Source of the DNA: Altericroceibacterium xinjiangense
GTDB lineage: Bacteria > Pseudomonadota > Alphaproteobacteria > Sphingomonadales > Sphingomonadaceae
NCBI RefSeq assembly: GCF_003958635.1
Contig: NZ_RSEK01000004.1
Location: 238,979-302,978, forward strand
Reading direction: 5' to 3'
DNA length: 64,000 bases
Below the pieces are notes generated by a model, which had not been told where the DNA came from, did no database searches, and saw only the letters and a list, made by a program, of their open reading frames with translations. This document shows, piece after piece, positions 56,817 through 64,000 of this stretch. Position 1 is the stretch's first letter. Each line of letters begins with the position of its first letter. Position numbers and translations under genes: made by a program.

Positions 56817-56974
56817 CGGAGGCTTTCGTTCATGGGCGATTAAATGGCCGGGGCGGATGCGCATTGCGAAGCGGCGCGCCAGCCCTTAAGGCACGCGCCG
56901 ATATAGGCGCCTTGCGCTGCATCGCAATCGTGCCCGGAAACCCGGTGCACGGGGAATCGTGGAGAGTTTCGTTG

Positions 56975-57442
56975 ATGGACAGGATAGCGCGGATCGCGAC
57001 GATCGGGGCGCTGGCGGTATTGGCCGCCGGGTGCACGTCGATCCGGATGCATCGCGGCTATGTCGCCGATGAAACCCTGCTGCGTTCGGTCCAGCCCGGG
57101 ATCGATAACCGGGAGTCGGTCGAAGGCACCCTTGGCCGGCCCAGCTTCACCAGCCAGTTCGGCCAGCCCACCTGGTACTACGTGTCCAGCTTCACGAACC
57201 AGCGGCCGTTCAGCACGCCCGAGATTGTCGCGCACACTGTGCTGGCGGTGCAGTTCGACCAAGCGGGCAATGTCGTTTCGGCCGAACGGTCCGGTCTCGA
57301 CCAGGTCGTCCGCCTGAACCCCGACAGTGCCAAGACCCCGACATTAGGACGTGAGCGCGGATTCCTGAAGGATCTGTTCGGCAACATCGGCCAGGTCGGT
57401 GCGGCCGGGATGGGCGGCGGCGCGGGCCCGCCGGGAAGCTGA
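56975..57442 (+). CDS. bamE: BamE/OmlA lipoprotein of the outer-membrane assembly complex
   Basis: 155 aa. Lipobox LAAGC (about 16-20), then the SmpA/OmlA domain RSVQPGIDNRESVEGTLGRPSFTSQFGQPTWYYVSS, followed by a Gly-rich C-terminal tail (NIGQVGAAGMGGGAG). BamE stabilises BamD-BamA in outer-membrane protein insertion. Divergent from the Cbp3 gene. Confidence 0.92.
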   Translation: MDRIARIATIGALAVLAAGCTSIRMHRGYVADETLLRSVQPGIDNRESVEGTLGRPSFTSQFGQPTWYYVSSFTNQRPFSTPEIVAHTVLAVQFDQAGNVVSAERSGLDQVVRLNPDSAKTPTLGRERGFLKDLFGNIGQVGAAGMGGGAGPPGS

Positions 57443-57526
57443 TCCGCCGGGATCTGGCGATAAGCGGGGCGATATAGGCGGGCGGCTTGCTTGAAGGCGT
57501 GCGGGCGCGGTCCCATATGCTGCGCC

Positions 57527-58114
57527 ATGGACGAGAGCAGATATTCGCACGCATCCGCGCACGGCCTGGTTCCCTGGCACGGCACCACCATCATCGGGGT
57601 TCGCAAGAACGGCAAGACCGTGGTCGCCGGGGACGGGCAAGTCTCCATGGGCAACACGGTGATGAAGCCCAACGCCCGTAAGGTCCGCCGCCTCGGCGCC
57701 AAGGACGAAAACGGCAATGGCAAGGTGATTGCCGGGTTTGCCGGGGCAACCGCCGACGCCTTCACCTTGTTCGAACGGCTGGAAAACAAGCTGGAGCAGT
57801 ACAGCGGGCAGCTCTTGCGTGCCGCGGTCGAGCTGGCGAAGGACTGGCGGACCGACAAGTACTTGCGCAATCTCGAAGCGCTGATGATCGTCGCCGACGC
57901 GGAAAGCCTGCTTGTGCTGACCGGCAACGGCGATGTGCTGGAACCCGAGGCCGGGATTGCCGCAATCGGATCCGGCGGCAACTACGCCTTGTCTGCCGCA
58001 CGCGCGCTCGACCCCTATGAGCAGGATGCGGAGAAGATTGCCCGCCGCGCGATGGAAGTCGCCGCCGAGGTGTGCGTCTTCACCAATGACCGGATCACGC
58101 TGGAAACCATTTGA
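57527..58114 (+). CDS. hslV: ATP-dependent protease peptidase subunit HslV
   Basis: 195-aa threonine peptidase, partner of HslU. The catalytic Thr is Thr20 (in [10 protein letters not shown]), so the first 19 residues form a propeptide to be removed; E. coli HslV needs only Met removal. [13 protein letters not shown] and [15 protein letters not shown] match the core. ATG 57527 start. hslU follows after 92 bases. Confidence 0.95.
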   Translation: MDESRYSHASAHGLVPWHGTTIIGVRKNGKTVVAGDGQVSMGNTVMKPNARKVRRLGAKDENGNGKVIAGFAGATADAFTLFERLENKLEQYSGQLLRAAVELAKDWRTDKYLRNLEALMIVADAESLLVLTGNGDVLEPEAGIAAIGSGGNYALSAARALDPYEQDAEKIARRAMEVAAEVCVFTNDRITLETI

Positions 58115-58126
58115 ACCCTGCCGACG

Positions 58127-58195
58127 TGGTGAGCCTGTCGATCCACGATGAACGCGGCCCCGCCCTTCGCCAGGCTCACGGCGAACGGTAAACTG
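58127..58195. repeat. sphingomonad-type intergenic repeat between hslV and hslU
   Basis: GTGAGCCTGTCG on the left and CGCCAGGCTCAC on the right are inverted relative to each other, around a GC-rich centre; the right arm includes CCCTTCGCCAGGCTCACGGC. It resembles the dispersed CTTCGCCAGGCTCA element common in sphingomonads (memory). It may form a hairpin in the hslVU mRNA. Confidence 0.5.
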
Positions 58196-58206
58196 CACCA
58201 GGACAC

Positions 58207-59508
58207 ATGATCGAAAACCTTACCCCAAAAGCCATCGTCGCCGCGCTGGATGAACATGTCATCGGCCAGAAGGACGCCAAGCGCGCTGTCGCTGTGGCCC
58301 TGCGCAACCGCTGGCGCCGTCAGCGCCTTTCGCCCGAACTGCGCGACGAGGTGACGCCGAAGAACATCCTGATGATTGGCCCGACCGGCTGCGGCAAGAC
58401 CGAGATCAGCCGCCGGCTGGCGAAGCTGGCCGAGGCGCCTTTCGTCAAGGTGGAAGCAACCAAGTTCACCGAAGTCGGCTATGTCGGCCGCGATGTTGAG
58501 CAGATCGCCCGCGATCTGGCGGAGGAAGCGATCCGGCTGGAGAAGGAGCGCCGCCGGGATGCGGTGCGCGAATCCGCTTCCAAGGCCGCGATGGAGCGCC
58601 TGCTCAACGCGCTGGTCGGCGACAGTGCCTCTGAAGCCACGCGCGAAAGCTTTCGCCAGCGGATCATCCAGAACGCGATGAACGACGTCGAGGTGGAGAT
58701 CGAAGTCGAGGAAGCGCCCTCGATGCCGATGGAGATACCCGGCATGGGCGGCGGCGTCGGCATGATCAACTTGTCCGACATGATGGGCAAGGCCTTCGGG
58801 CGATCCCCTATGAAGCGCCGCAAGTTGAAGGTGCCGGACGCCTGGGACAAGCTGGTGGATGAGGAATCCGAAAAGCGGATGGACCAGGACGATGTCGCCC
58901 GGGTCGCGCTCGCGAACGCGGAAACCAACGGAATCGTGTTTCTTGATGAAATCGACAAGATCGCGGTGTCCGACGTGCGCGGCGGCTCCGTCAGCCGGGA
59001 AGGCGTGCAACGCGATCTGCTGCCGCTGATCGAAGGGACGACGGTTTCCACAAAGTACGGGCCAATGAAGACCGACCACGTGCTGTTCATCGCGTCCGGC
59101 GCGTTCCATGTCGCCAAGCCTTCGGACATGCTACCCGAACTGCAGGGTCGCCTGCCGATCCGGGTCGAACTGAAGGCGCTGACGGAGGAAGACTTCGTTG
59201 CGATCCTGACCGACACCCGGGCGAACCTGGTGGCGCAGTACAAGGCGCTGATCGGGACCGAAAACGTGACGCTGAACTTCACCGAGGACGCGATTCTGCA
59301 AATCGCCAGGACCGCGGCGCAAGTGAACGAGAGCGTCGAGAACATCGGTGCCCGCCGTCTGCAGACGGTGATGGAGCGCTTGCTGGAGGAACTGAGCTTC
59401 GAGGCGGAGGATCGCCAGGGTGAAACCGTGACGATCGACGCCGTCTACGTGCGCGCGCGGTTGTCCGACCTCGCGCAGGATAGCGACCTCAGCAAGTACA
59501 TCCTGTAA
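58207..59508 (+). CDS. hslU: ATP-dependent protease ATPase subunit HslU
   Basis: 433-aa AAA+ ATPase that unfolds proteins for HslV. Walker [11 protein letters not shown] (58-67), pore-loop GYVGRDVE, Walker B region [11 protein letters not shown], sensor [22 protein letters not shown], and the C-terminal LSKYIL tail that docks into HslV are all present. ATG 58207. Confidence 0.97.
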   Translation: MIENLTPKAIVAALDEHVIGQKDAKRAVAVALRNRWRRQRLSPELRDEVTPKNILMIGPTGCGKTEISRRLAKLAEAPFVKVEATKFTEVGYVGRDVEQIARDLAEEAIRLEKERRRDAVRESASKAAMERLLNALVGDSASEATRESFRQRIIQNAMNDVEVEIEVEEAPSMPMEIPGMGGGVGMINLSDMMGKAFGRSPMKRRKLKVPDAWDKLVDEESEKRMDQDDVARVALANAETNGIVFLDEIDKIAVSDVRGGSVSREGVQRDLLPLIEGTTVSTKYGPMKTDHVLFIASGAFHVAKPSDMLPELQGRLPIRVELKALTEEDFVAILTDTRANLVAQYKALIGTENVTLNFTEDAILQIARTAAQVNESVENIGARRLQTVMERLLEELSFEAEDRQGETVTIDAVYVRARLSDLAQDSDLSKYIL

Positions 59509-59511
59509 GGG

Positions 59512-60051
59512 TCAGGTCTCCGGATACCAGAACTTCTGGTGGCAGCTTTCGCACAAGGCATCGATCTGCCCGGCCGTCTCTCCGGCGCGCCGGGCATCCC
59601 GTTCCTGCGCTGCCTTCGCGAGTTCGGCAGCGGTTAGCGAAAGCTGCTGCGCCATCTCGCGGAAGGCAGCTGGGTCGGCGTCAATGAATCGCTGGATCTG
59701 TTCCGCACTGTAGGCGCTTTCGGCGATCGACTGCCCGGCTTCCCGGCCAGGCTGCACCACCTGCAGCTTCGGTTGGGCGGACAGCAGCGCCGCGTCGGAA
59801 TGGAGCACGGAGGCTGCGCCGGCGAGCTTCTCCCACGCGGCATCGTCCATCAGCCTAGGGTCGAGTCCGCCATCATCGGCCAGCGCAGTGTTGGTGACGT
59901 CCCACACGGCGAGCGTTGCCGGGTTGATATGGTCAGCCATCGCTTCGCGGACGGAAATGCGGGGCAGGGCGGACTGGCTGCTCGCCGTCGCTGAGGTGAG
60001 CCCCATTCCCACGATCATCGCCGCTGCCATCCACCCGCGCATTTTTCCCAT
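59512..60051 (-). CDS. exported CxxCH protein, cytochrome c'-like (paralogue 1)
   Basis: 179 aa with signal peptide (cleavage near ATASS). One haem-attachment site CESCH sits at residues 167-171, near the C-terminus, with FWYPE following, as in class II cytochromes c (four-helix bundle, haem near the end). The body is helical. It is the paralogue of the next gene: both have DHINP/DEIDP, a WDVTN/WAIGN motif, GLDP and CESCH...FWYP. Redox or gas-binding role (family knowledge), exact function unknown. Confidence 0.75.
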   Translation of the reverse strand: MGKMRGWMAAAMIVGMGLTSATASSQSALPRISVREAMADHINPATLAVWDVTNTALADDGGLDPRLMDDAAWEKLAGAASVLHSDAALLSAQPKLQVVQPGREAGQSIAESAYSAEQIQRFIDADPAAFREMAQQLSLTAAELAKAAQERDARRAGETAGQIDALCESCHQKFWYPET

Positions 60052-60141
60052 CCTTCCCTTACGATCCTGTCCTGCAATTCTGGACCCTATCGCCGGGCGG
60101 CCGCGCGGTCGTTGATGTGCCGCAAATTGGCGGCCAATCGC

Positions 60142-60711
60142 TTAGCGGATTTCGTTCTCGATCTGCTCGACCAGCGCCTTTTGGGATGGATACCAGAATT
60201 CCAGGTGACAGCTTTCGCATACGCTATCCAGCTGGTCGATCAACGGACCCGCCGTGGCGGCGTCCTGCGCCCGGGCGGCGGCGGCAATCCCGCCGGCATG
60301 GGCGGCGAGCGCCCGGGACATGTCGCGCATCAACTGCGGGTTGTCATTGATTTGCTGCTGGACCTGCGCTGCGCTGTGGCCGCCGGGCACGCCTTCGTCG
60401 AGAATAGTAACGCCGGGCCTTGCCACCACGATCGGGTCGAGTGAGGCAAGTTTGAGTGCCGCCTGCTGCAGATCGGTAGCGTGAAGAGCGAGCGCGCTCC
60501 AGCTCTCGTCCGTCATCAGGTTCGGGTCGAGTCCGGCCTGATCGCCGATCGCTGCGTTGCCGATCGCCCAGATCTCGTCTGCTTTCGGGTCGATCTCGTC
60601 TTTCATCACCTGATAAAGCGTCGGCTGCTCCACTTCGGGCGCCGGTTCCATCCTTGAGGAACACCCCGCCAGCACGAGCGCCGACACCACCAGAAATCCT
60701 CGCCATTTCAT
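60142..60711 (-). CDS. CxxCH lipoprotein, cytochrome c'-like (paralogue 2)
   Basis: 189 aa with a lipobox (LAGC, about 13-16). CESCH at 165-169 followed by LEFWYPSQ, then a 15-residue helical tail. Shares DEIDPKADEIWAIGNAAIG and GLDPNLMTDESWSAL with the paralogue downstream, indicating a tandem duplication; the lipid anchor distinguishes it. A 14-bp palindrome lies upstream of its start. Both may be membrane-associated electron carriers or ligand-binding cytochromes. Confidence 0.75.
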   Translation of the reverse strand: MKWRGFLVVSALVLAGCSSRMEPAPEVEQPTLYQVMKDEIDPKADEIWAIGNAAIGDQAGLDPNLMTDESWSALALHATDLQQAALKLASLDPIVVARPGVTILDEGVPGGHSAAQVQQQINDNPQLMRDMSRALAAHAGGIAAAARAQDAATAGPLIDQLDSVCESCHLEFWYPSQKALVEQIENEIR

Positions 60712-60783
60712 GAACGTGCTCTCCTTTATGTGCTCGGCGAGCTAGACCGCCGATGGGGCGGCGGCCAAGCGAATTACGGTGTC

Positions 60784-60797
60784 ATGTAACGTTACAT
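60784..60797. promoter_or_regulatory. 14-bp perfect palindrome, operator candidate
   Basis: ATGTAACGTTACAT, a perfect palindrome, 73 bases upstream of the CxxCH lipoprotein start and just beyond the stop of the upstream Atm1 gene. Its shape resembles TetR-family operators. No regulator gene is adjacent. Confidence 0.45.
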
Positions 60798-60811
60798 TGC
60801 GGAAAACAGCG

Positions 60812-62632
60812 CTACTCGGCAGCCTCATCCAGCAAATCCCGCTCATGCGCCTGGCGCTGCCACATTTCGGCGTAGAGGCCGTCATGCCGCAGCAGGTCCG
60901 CATGCGATCCGCTTTCGACCAGCCGCCCGGCATCCAGCACGAAGATCCGGTCCGCATCTGCGATGGTCGACAGCCGATGGGCAATCGCCAGGGTGGTGCG
61001 GTTCTCGGACACGCGATGAAGCGTGCCGAGGATATCCTGCTCCGTCCGGGTGTCGAGCGCGCTCGTCGCCTCGTCCAGCAGCAGGATCGGAGGGTTCTTC
61101 AGCAAGGTGCGGGCAATCGCGACCCGCTGCTTTTCCCCGCCCGACAGCTTCAGCCCGCGTTCGCCGACTTCGGTGGCAAAGCCTTGTGGCAGGCGTTGCA
61201 CGAACGGCAGGATAGAAGCATCGCGAGCGGCGGCCTCGATCTCCTCCGCGGTTGCATCGCTGCGGGCATATCCGATGTTGTAGCCGATCGTCTCGTTGAA
61301 CAGGACGCTGTCCTGCGGGACGATACCGATGGTTCGCCGCAGGCTTTCCTGGGTAACCTGGCGAATATCCTGCCCGTCGATCAGGATACGGCCTGACCAG
61401 GGATCGTAGAACCGGAACAGGAGCCGGCCGATGGTCGATTTGCCCGCGCCGGACGGGCCGACGATTGCGACATGTGCTCCGGCTGGTACCTCGAAGCTCA
61501 GTCCATGCAGGATTTCGCGCTCCGGATCGTAGCCGAACACGACGTTATCGAAGACCACCGTCGGCTGCGTAACGACCAGGGCGGGGGCGCCGGGCGCGTC
61601 CCGAACTTCCACCGGCGTATCGATCAGGCGGAACATCTGCGCCATGTCGATCAACCCCTGGCGGATCGTGCGATAGACCCAGCCGAGCATGTCGAGGGGA
61701 CGGAACAACTGGGTAAGATACGTCTGGATCGCGACGAGGTCACCGACGGACAAGCGGCCCCGGCTCCACTGCCAGACAGTAAAGGCCATCGCGCCCAGCA
61801 TCAGCAGGTTGGTGATCAGCGACTGCGCAACGTTGAGGAGCCCGAGCGAGTTTTCCGATTTGATCGCCGCCTCGGCGTAGGCGCGGGCAGACGATCCATA
61901 GCGCTCCTGCTCGCGCGCCTCAGCGTTGAAGTACTTCACCGTTTCATAGTTGAGCAGCGAATCGACTGCGCGGGAAAGCGCGTGGCCATCGAGATCGTTC
62001 ATCTCTGCCCGCAGCTTCGTGCGCCATTCGGTGATCCAGCGCGTGACGGCAATGTAGGCGACGACCGTGGCCGCGGTCGCAATCACCAGTGGCAGGCCAA
62101 ACATCGTGTAGAAAATGACGCCGATCGCGATCAGCTCCAGGATGGTCGGCGCGATGTTGAAGGCGAGGAAGTAGAGCATCGAATCAATGCTCTTTGTCCC
62201 GCGTTCGATCGTCTTGGTGACTTCTCCGGTCCGGCGGGACAGGTGGAAGCGCAGGGACAGGCGATGTAGCCGGCCAAAGACGTCTTCGGCGAGGTGCCGG
62301 GTCGCGTCCTGGCCGACACGTTCAAAAATGATGTTGCGCACGTTGTCGAACGCGGTTCCGGCGAACCGCCCGGCTGCGTAGGCAAACACGAACGCCAGTG
62401 CGACCCACATCTGCGCGTCGCCTTGTGTAGCCATCGTGTCGACCACCCGCTTGTAGGCAAGCGGAAGGGCGAGCGTGATCGCCTTTGCCACCAATACCAA
62501 CAACAGCGCGCTGGCGATTCGCCAGCGCAAGTCGGGACGGTTCTTCGGCCAAAGGTAGGGCAGAAAGCGGCGGATCGTCGCCCAGTCGGCCGGATCGGCG
62601 GCGTTTCTCTTCGCTTGTTTTCCGGATTCCAT
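60812..62632 (-). CDS. atm1: Atm1-type ABC exporter (membrane-ATPase fusion)
   Basis: 606 aa, six membrane helices plus ATPase. Walker A GPSGAGKST (392-400), signature LSGGEKQRVAIART (about 496-509), Walker B LLLDE (517-521). Helix region LLNYETVKYFNAEAREQERYG is the Atm1/ABCB7 hallmark, and long stretches read like the structurally known N. aromaticivorans Atm1 (memory). Exports glutathione-linked compounds or sulfur species, protects against heavy metals. Start ATG 62632. Confidence 0.93.
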   Translation of the reverse strand: MESGKQAKRNAADPADWATIRRFLPYLWPKNRPDLRWRIASALLLVLVAKAITLALPLAYKRVVDTMATQGDAQMWVALAFVFAYAAGRFAGTAFDNVRNIIFERVGQDATRHLAEDVFGRLHRLSLRFHLSRRTGEVTKTIERGTKSIDSMLYFLAFNIAPTILELIAIGVIFYTMFGLPLVIATAATVVAYIAVTRWITEWRTKLRAEMNDLDGHALSRAVDSLLNYETVKYFNAEAREQERYGSSARAYAEAAIKSENSLGLLNVAQSLITNLLMLGAMAFTVWQWSRGRLSVGDLVAIQTYLTQLFRPLDMLGWVYRTIRQGLIDMAQMFRLIDTPVEVRDAPGAPALVVTQPTVVFDNVVFGYDPEREILHGLSFEVPAGAHVAIVGPSGAGKSTIGRLLFRFYDPWSGRILIDGQDIRQVTQESLRRTIGIVPQDSVLFNETIGYNIGYARSDATAEEIEAAARDASILPFVQRLPQGFATEVGERGLKLSGGEKQRVAIARTLLKNPPILLLDEATSALDTRTEQDILGTLHRVSENRTTLAIAHRLSTIADADRIFVLDAGRLVESGSHADLLRHDGLYAEMWQRQAHERDLLDEAAE

Positions 62633-62725
62633 CCCGCCTCAAATGGGGCGGTGCGCTGCAAACGGCAACTTAAAGCCTCGGAGCGGCCGATGCGAGCCTG
62701 ACGGATCGAAAGCGGCTCCAGTCGC

Positions 62726-63676
62726 TCAGAAACGATCGTTGAGAGCGGACTGCCAGCTCGCGTCCGTCGGAAGGTCGAATAGGATGCGCTGGGCTGCAAA
62801 ATCGATGGCGACCCTCCGGAACGCGCGCAAGTCCCGCATGCCAAGGATCAGCGCCGGCCGCTTGCTGAGTCCGAGGGCGGCGAACGGCGGCGCATCGGCG
62901 AAGAAGAGCGCCACTTGGCTCAGCCGGACCCGCCCGAGGTCAAAATTGCGGGCGAGCCGCATTCCGCCCGGCACCTGCACCCCGTTGACGTCGGTCAGGT
63001 GACTCTGGCCCAGCTCGTCGGCCCGGTGGAGACGGCGTAGCAGGGGCAAGTTGCCGACGCTGCCCTGCGCGCCTGTGTCAATCACCACGGCAACAGGGAT
63101 TCCGTTCAGCCGGGCATCGGCAACAATCAATTGCCCCAGCTTCCGCCGGGCGCGGACGACGATCTCAAACCCGGAAACACCCCCCAGCGCTTCCGCATCC
63201 GCGACGGAAATCGTGTTCTCGACAAAATCGAGCATCACACGCTGGCCTTGTAAGGAATCCAGCCCAAGTATTCCGTCGGCGCCAATATTCTCCTGCTCCA
63301 GCAGCGGAGCGCTGCGGATCGGGAAGGTGCGGAGCCCTATGGTCAGCTGCGGAATCATAGCGGTGGTGACACGCTGCCGGCTAGCCATCCCTACGAGGAG
63401 GGCCGATTCGCGATCAAGCAACTGGAGCTGATCGGCAAGTGTCCTTGACAGGACTGTGGCCTGGGCGCCGGTGTCGACAAGGAAGCGATAAGGCCCGCCG
63501 GTCCCGATCTTCACCGGAACCGTCAGGCGTTCGTGCGGATCAGGCTCAAGCGCAAGGATCTCGGGTTCTGGCGGTGGCTCACTCATCGTGCCTGCCTGCG
63601 GGGTGTCTGCCGCTGCGACCGCCGAAGGGAACATGGCGGCAAGCGCCAATGCGCTCAGGATGAAGGGCAAGGCCAT
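62726..63676 (-). CDS. two-domain retropepsin-like aspartyl protease
   Basis: 316 aa: signal peptide (about 1-22), then two halves each with a DTGA catalytic motif: Asp68 in FLVDTGAQATV and Asp200 in VVIDTGAQGSV. Between and after, hydrophobic-hydrophobic-Gly turns (GILGL, LILGM) match aspartic-protease fold strands. Thus both catalytic Asp lie in one chain (pepsin-like arrangement of a retropepsin). Periplasmic or secreted; substrate unknown. ATG 63676. Confidence 0.85.
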   Translation of the reverse strand: MALPFILSALALAAMFPSAVAAADTPQAGTMSEPPPEPEILALEPDPHERLTVPVKIGTGGPYRFLVDTGAQATVLSRTLADQLQLLDRESALLVGMASRQRVTTAMIPQLTIGLRTFPIRSAPLLEQENIGADGILGLDSLQGQRVMLDFVENTISVADAEALGGVSGFEIVVRARRKLGQLIVADARLNGIPVAVVIDTGAQGSVGNLPLLRRLHRADELGQSHLTDVNGVQVPGGMRLARNFDLGRVRLSQVALFFADAPPFAALGLSKRPALILGMRDLRAFRRVAIDFAAQRILFDLPTDASWQSALNDRF

Positions 63677-63903
63677 GGCTTCTCTCCCGTGCCCCGGCTT
63701 TGCGCCGTGACTACATGCCCATCATACCACCAACGCTCACGCTCGCTCATCGTTATCTTGAGCGAGGGGTGCGCGAAACGCACGGCACCCGTTGGGCCGG
63801 CGTTCGCACGCCGGGGCCGGCAAGTCCGTGCTGTCGGGTCTTGCAGCTGCCCGTTCGGATCCTATCTATCGGAAACTACGGACTTTCGACGGTTCGGTTT
63901 CGG

Positions 63904-64000
63904 ATGAAACTTTTCGAAGATTTAGCCCTTGACCGAATCTTTGGTGGTCCATATATGGCCCTTACCGACGCGGCGCAGACGGTTTTGACAGTTGCTGCTG
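63904..64000 (+). CDS. partial reading frame at window end
   Basis: ATG 63904 opens a frame running off the end (MKLFEDLALDRIFGGPYMAL...). The first 18 codons are AT-richer than neighbouring genes, so the true start may be the ATG at 63955 (MALTDAAQTVLTVAA). The 227 bases before it contain no gene and probably hold its promoter. Product unrecognised. Confidence 0.35.
   Translation, partial: MKLFEDLALDRIFGGPYMALTDAAQTVLTVAA

Noticed and set aside
1..64000. CRISPR array, prophage, transposase or restriction system
   Set aside because: No regularly spaced repeats, no cas, phage structural, transposase or methylase-like genes were recognised on either strand.

Overview
The window is GC-rich, densely coded DNA from an alphaproteobacterium, almost certainly a sphingomonad (Novosphingobium or a close relative). 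The pointers are an Atm1-type exporter that reads like the N. aromaticivorans protein, an EipA/DUF1134 protein, COQ9, Cbp3-type and Tim44 genes, a HslV with a propeptide, and a block of enzymes known from sphingomonad lignin catabolism. This is recognition from the sequence; no database search was run.

Layout. 1-8.4 kb is core genome: the end of dut, a KtrB/KtrA-type potassium uptake pair, a DUF4136 lipoprotein, trpS, murJ, secB, a Tim44-domain gene and an Smr gene. About 8.5-42.4 kb is an accessory region dominated by aromatic catabolism. It is interrupted by unrelated small membrane-protein genes (DUF1328, DUF1097, an ion channel, DoxX, DUF1440). 42.5-64 kb returns to core genome: aminotransferases, tRNA-Ser(GCU), eipA, ribD/ribE, sco, coq9, feoAB, ssb, bamE, hslVU, two CxxCH proteins, an Atm1 exporter and an aspartyl protease. 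The window ends inside an unidentified reading frame.

The catabolic block reads as a possible system for lignin-derived dimers. It holds a lignostilbene dioxygenase-like enzyme with the four iron-ligand histidines, a DUF3237 gene divergent from a GMC oxidoreductase (the same two families as the PhcF/G and PhcC/D enzymes of phenylcoumaran catabolism, from memory), and a 5-carboxyvanillate decarboxylase (LigW)-like gene in one operon with an aldehyde dehydrogenase. It also holds a LigD-like short-chain dehydrogenase, a vanillyl-alcohol-oxidase/4-cresol-dehydrogenase-like flavoprotein with its own cytochrome c, a quinohemoprotein dehydrogenase, a second aldehyde dehydrogenase, a benzoylformate-decarboxylase-like enzyme, three MFS carriers, a TonB-dependent receptor, and five proteins that look NTF2/SnoaL-like. 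The known sphingomonad lyase LdpA belongs to that NTF2 fold.

Regulation. One MarR gene lies in the block, divergent from the stilbene dioxygenase gene. A 12-bp site, TAAC-N4-GTTA, sits in that divergent promoter and again in two others (28.2/29.2 kb and 32.7/33.2 kb). This suggests one MarR regulon covering about 24-35.5 kb. The ligW operon has a different promoter mark, a tandem 19-bp repeat. Five GC-rich REP-like hairpins occur between catabolic genes.
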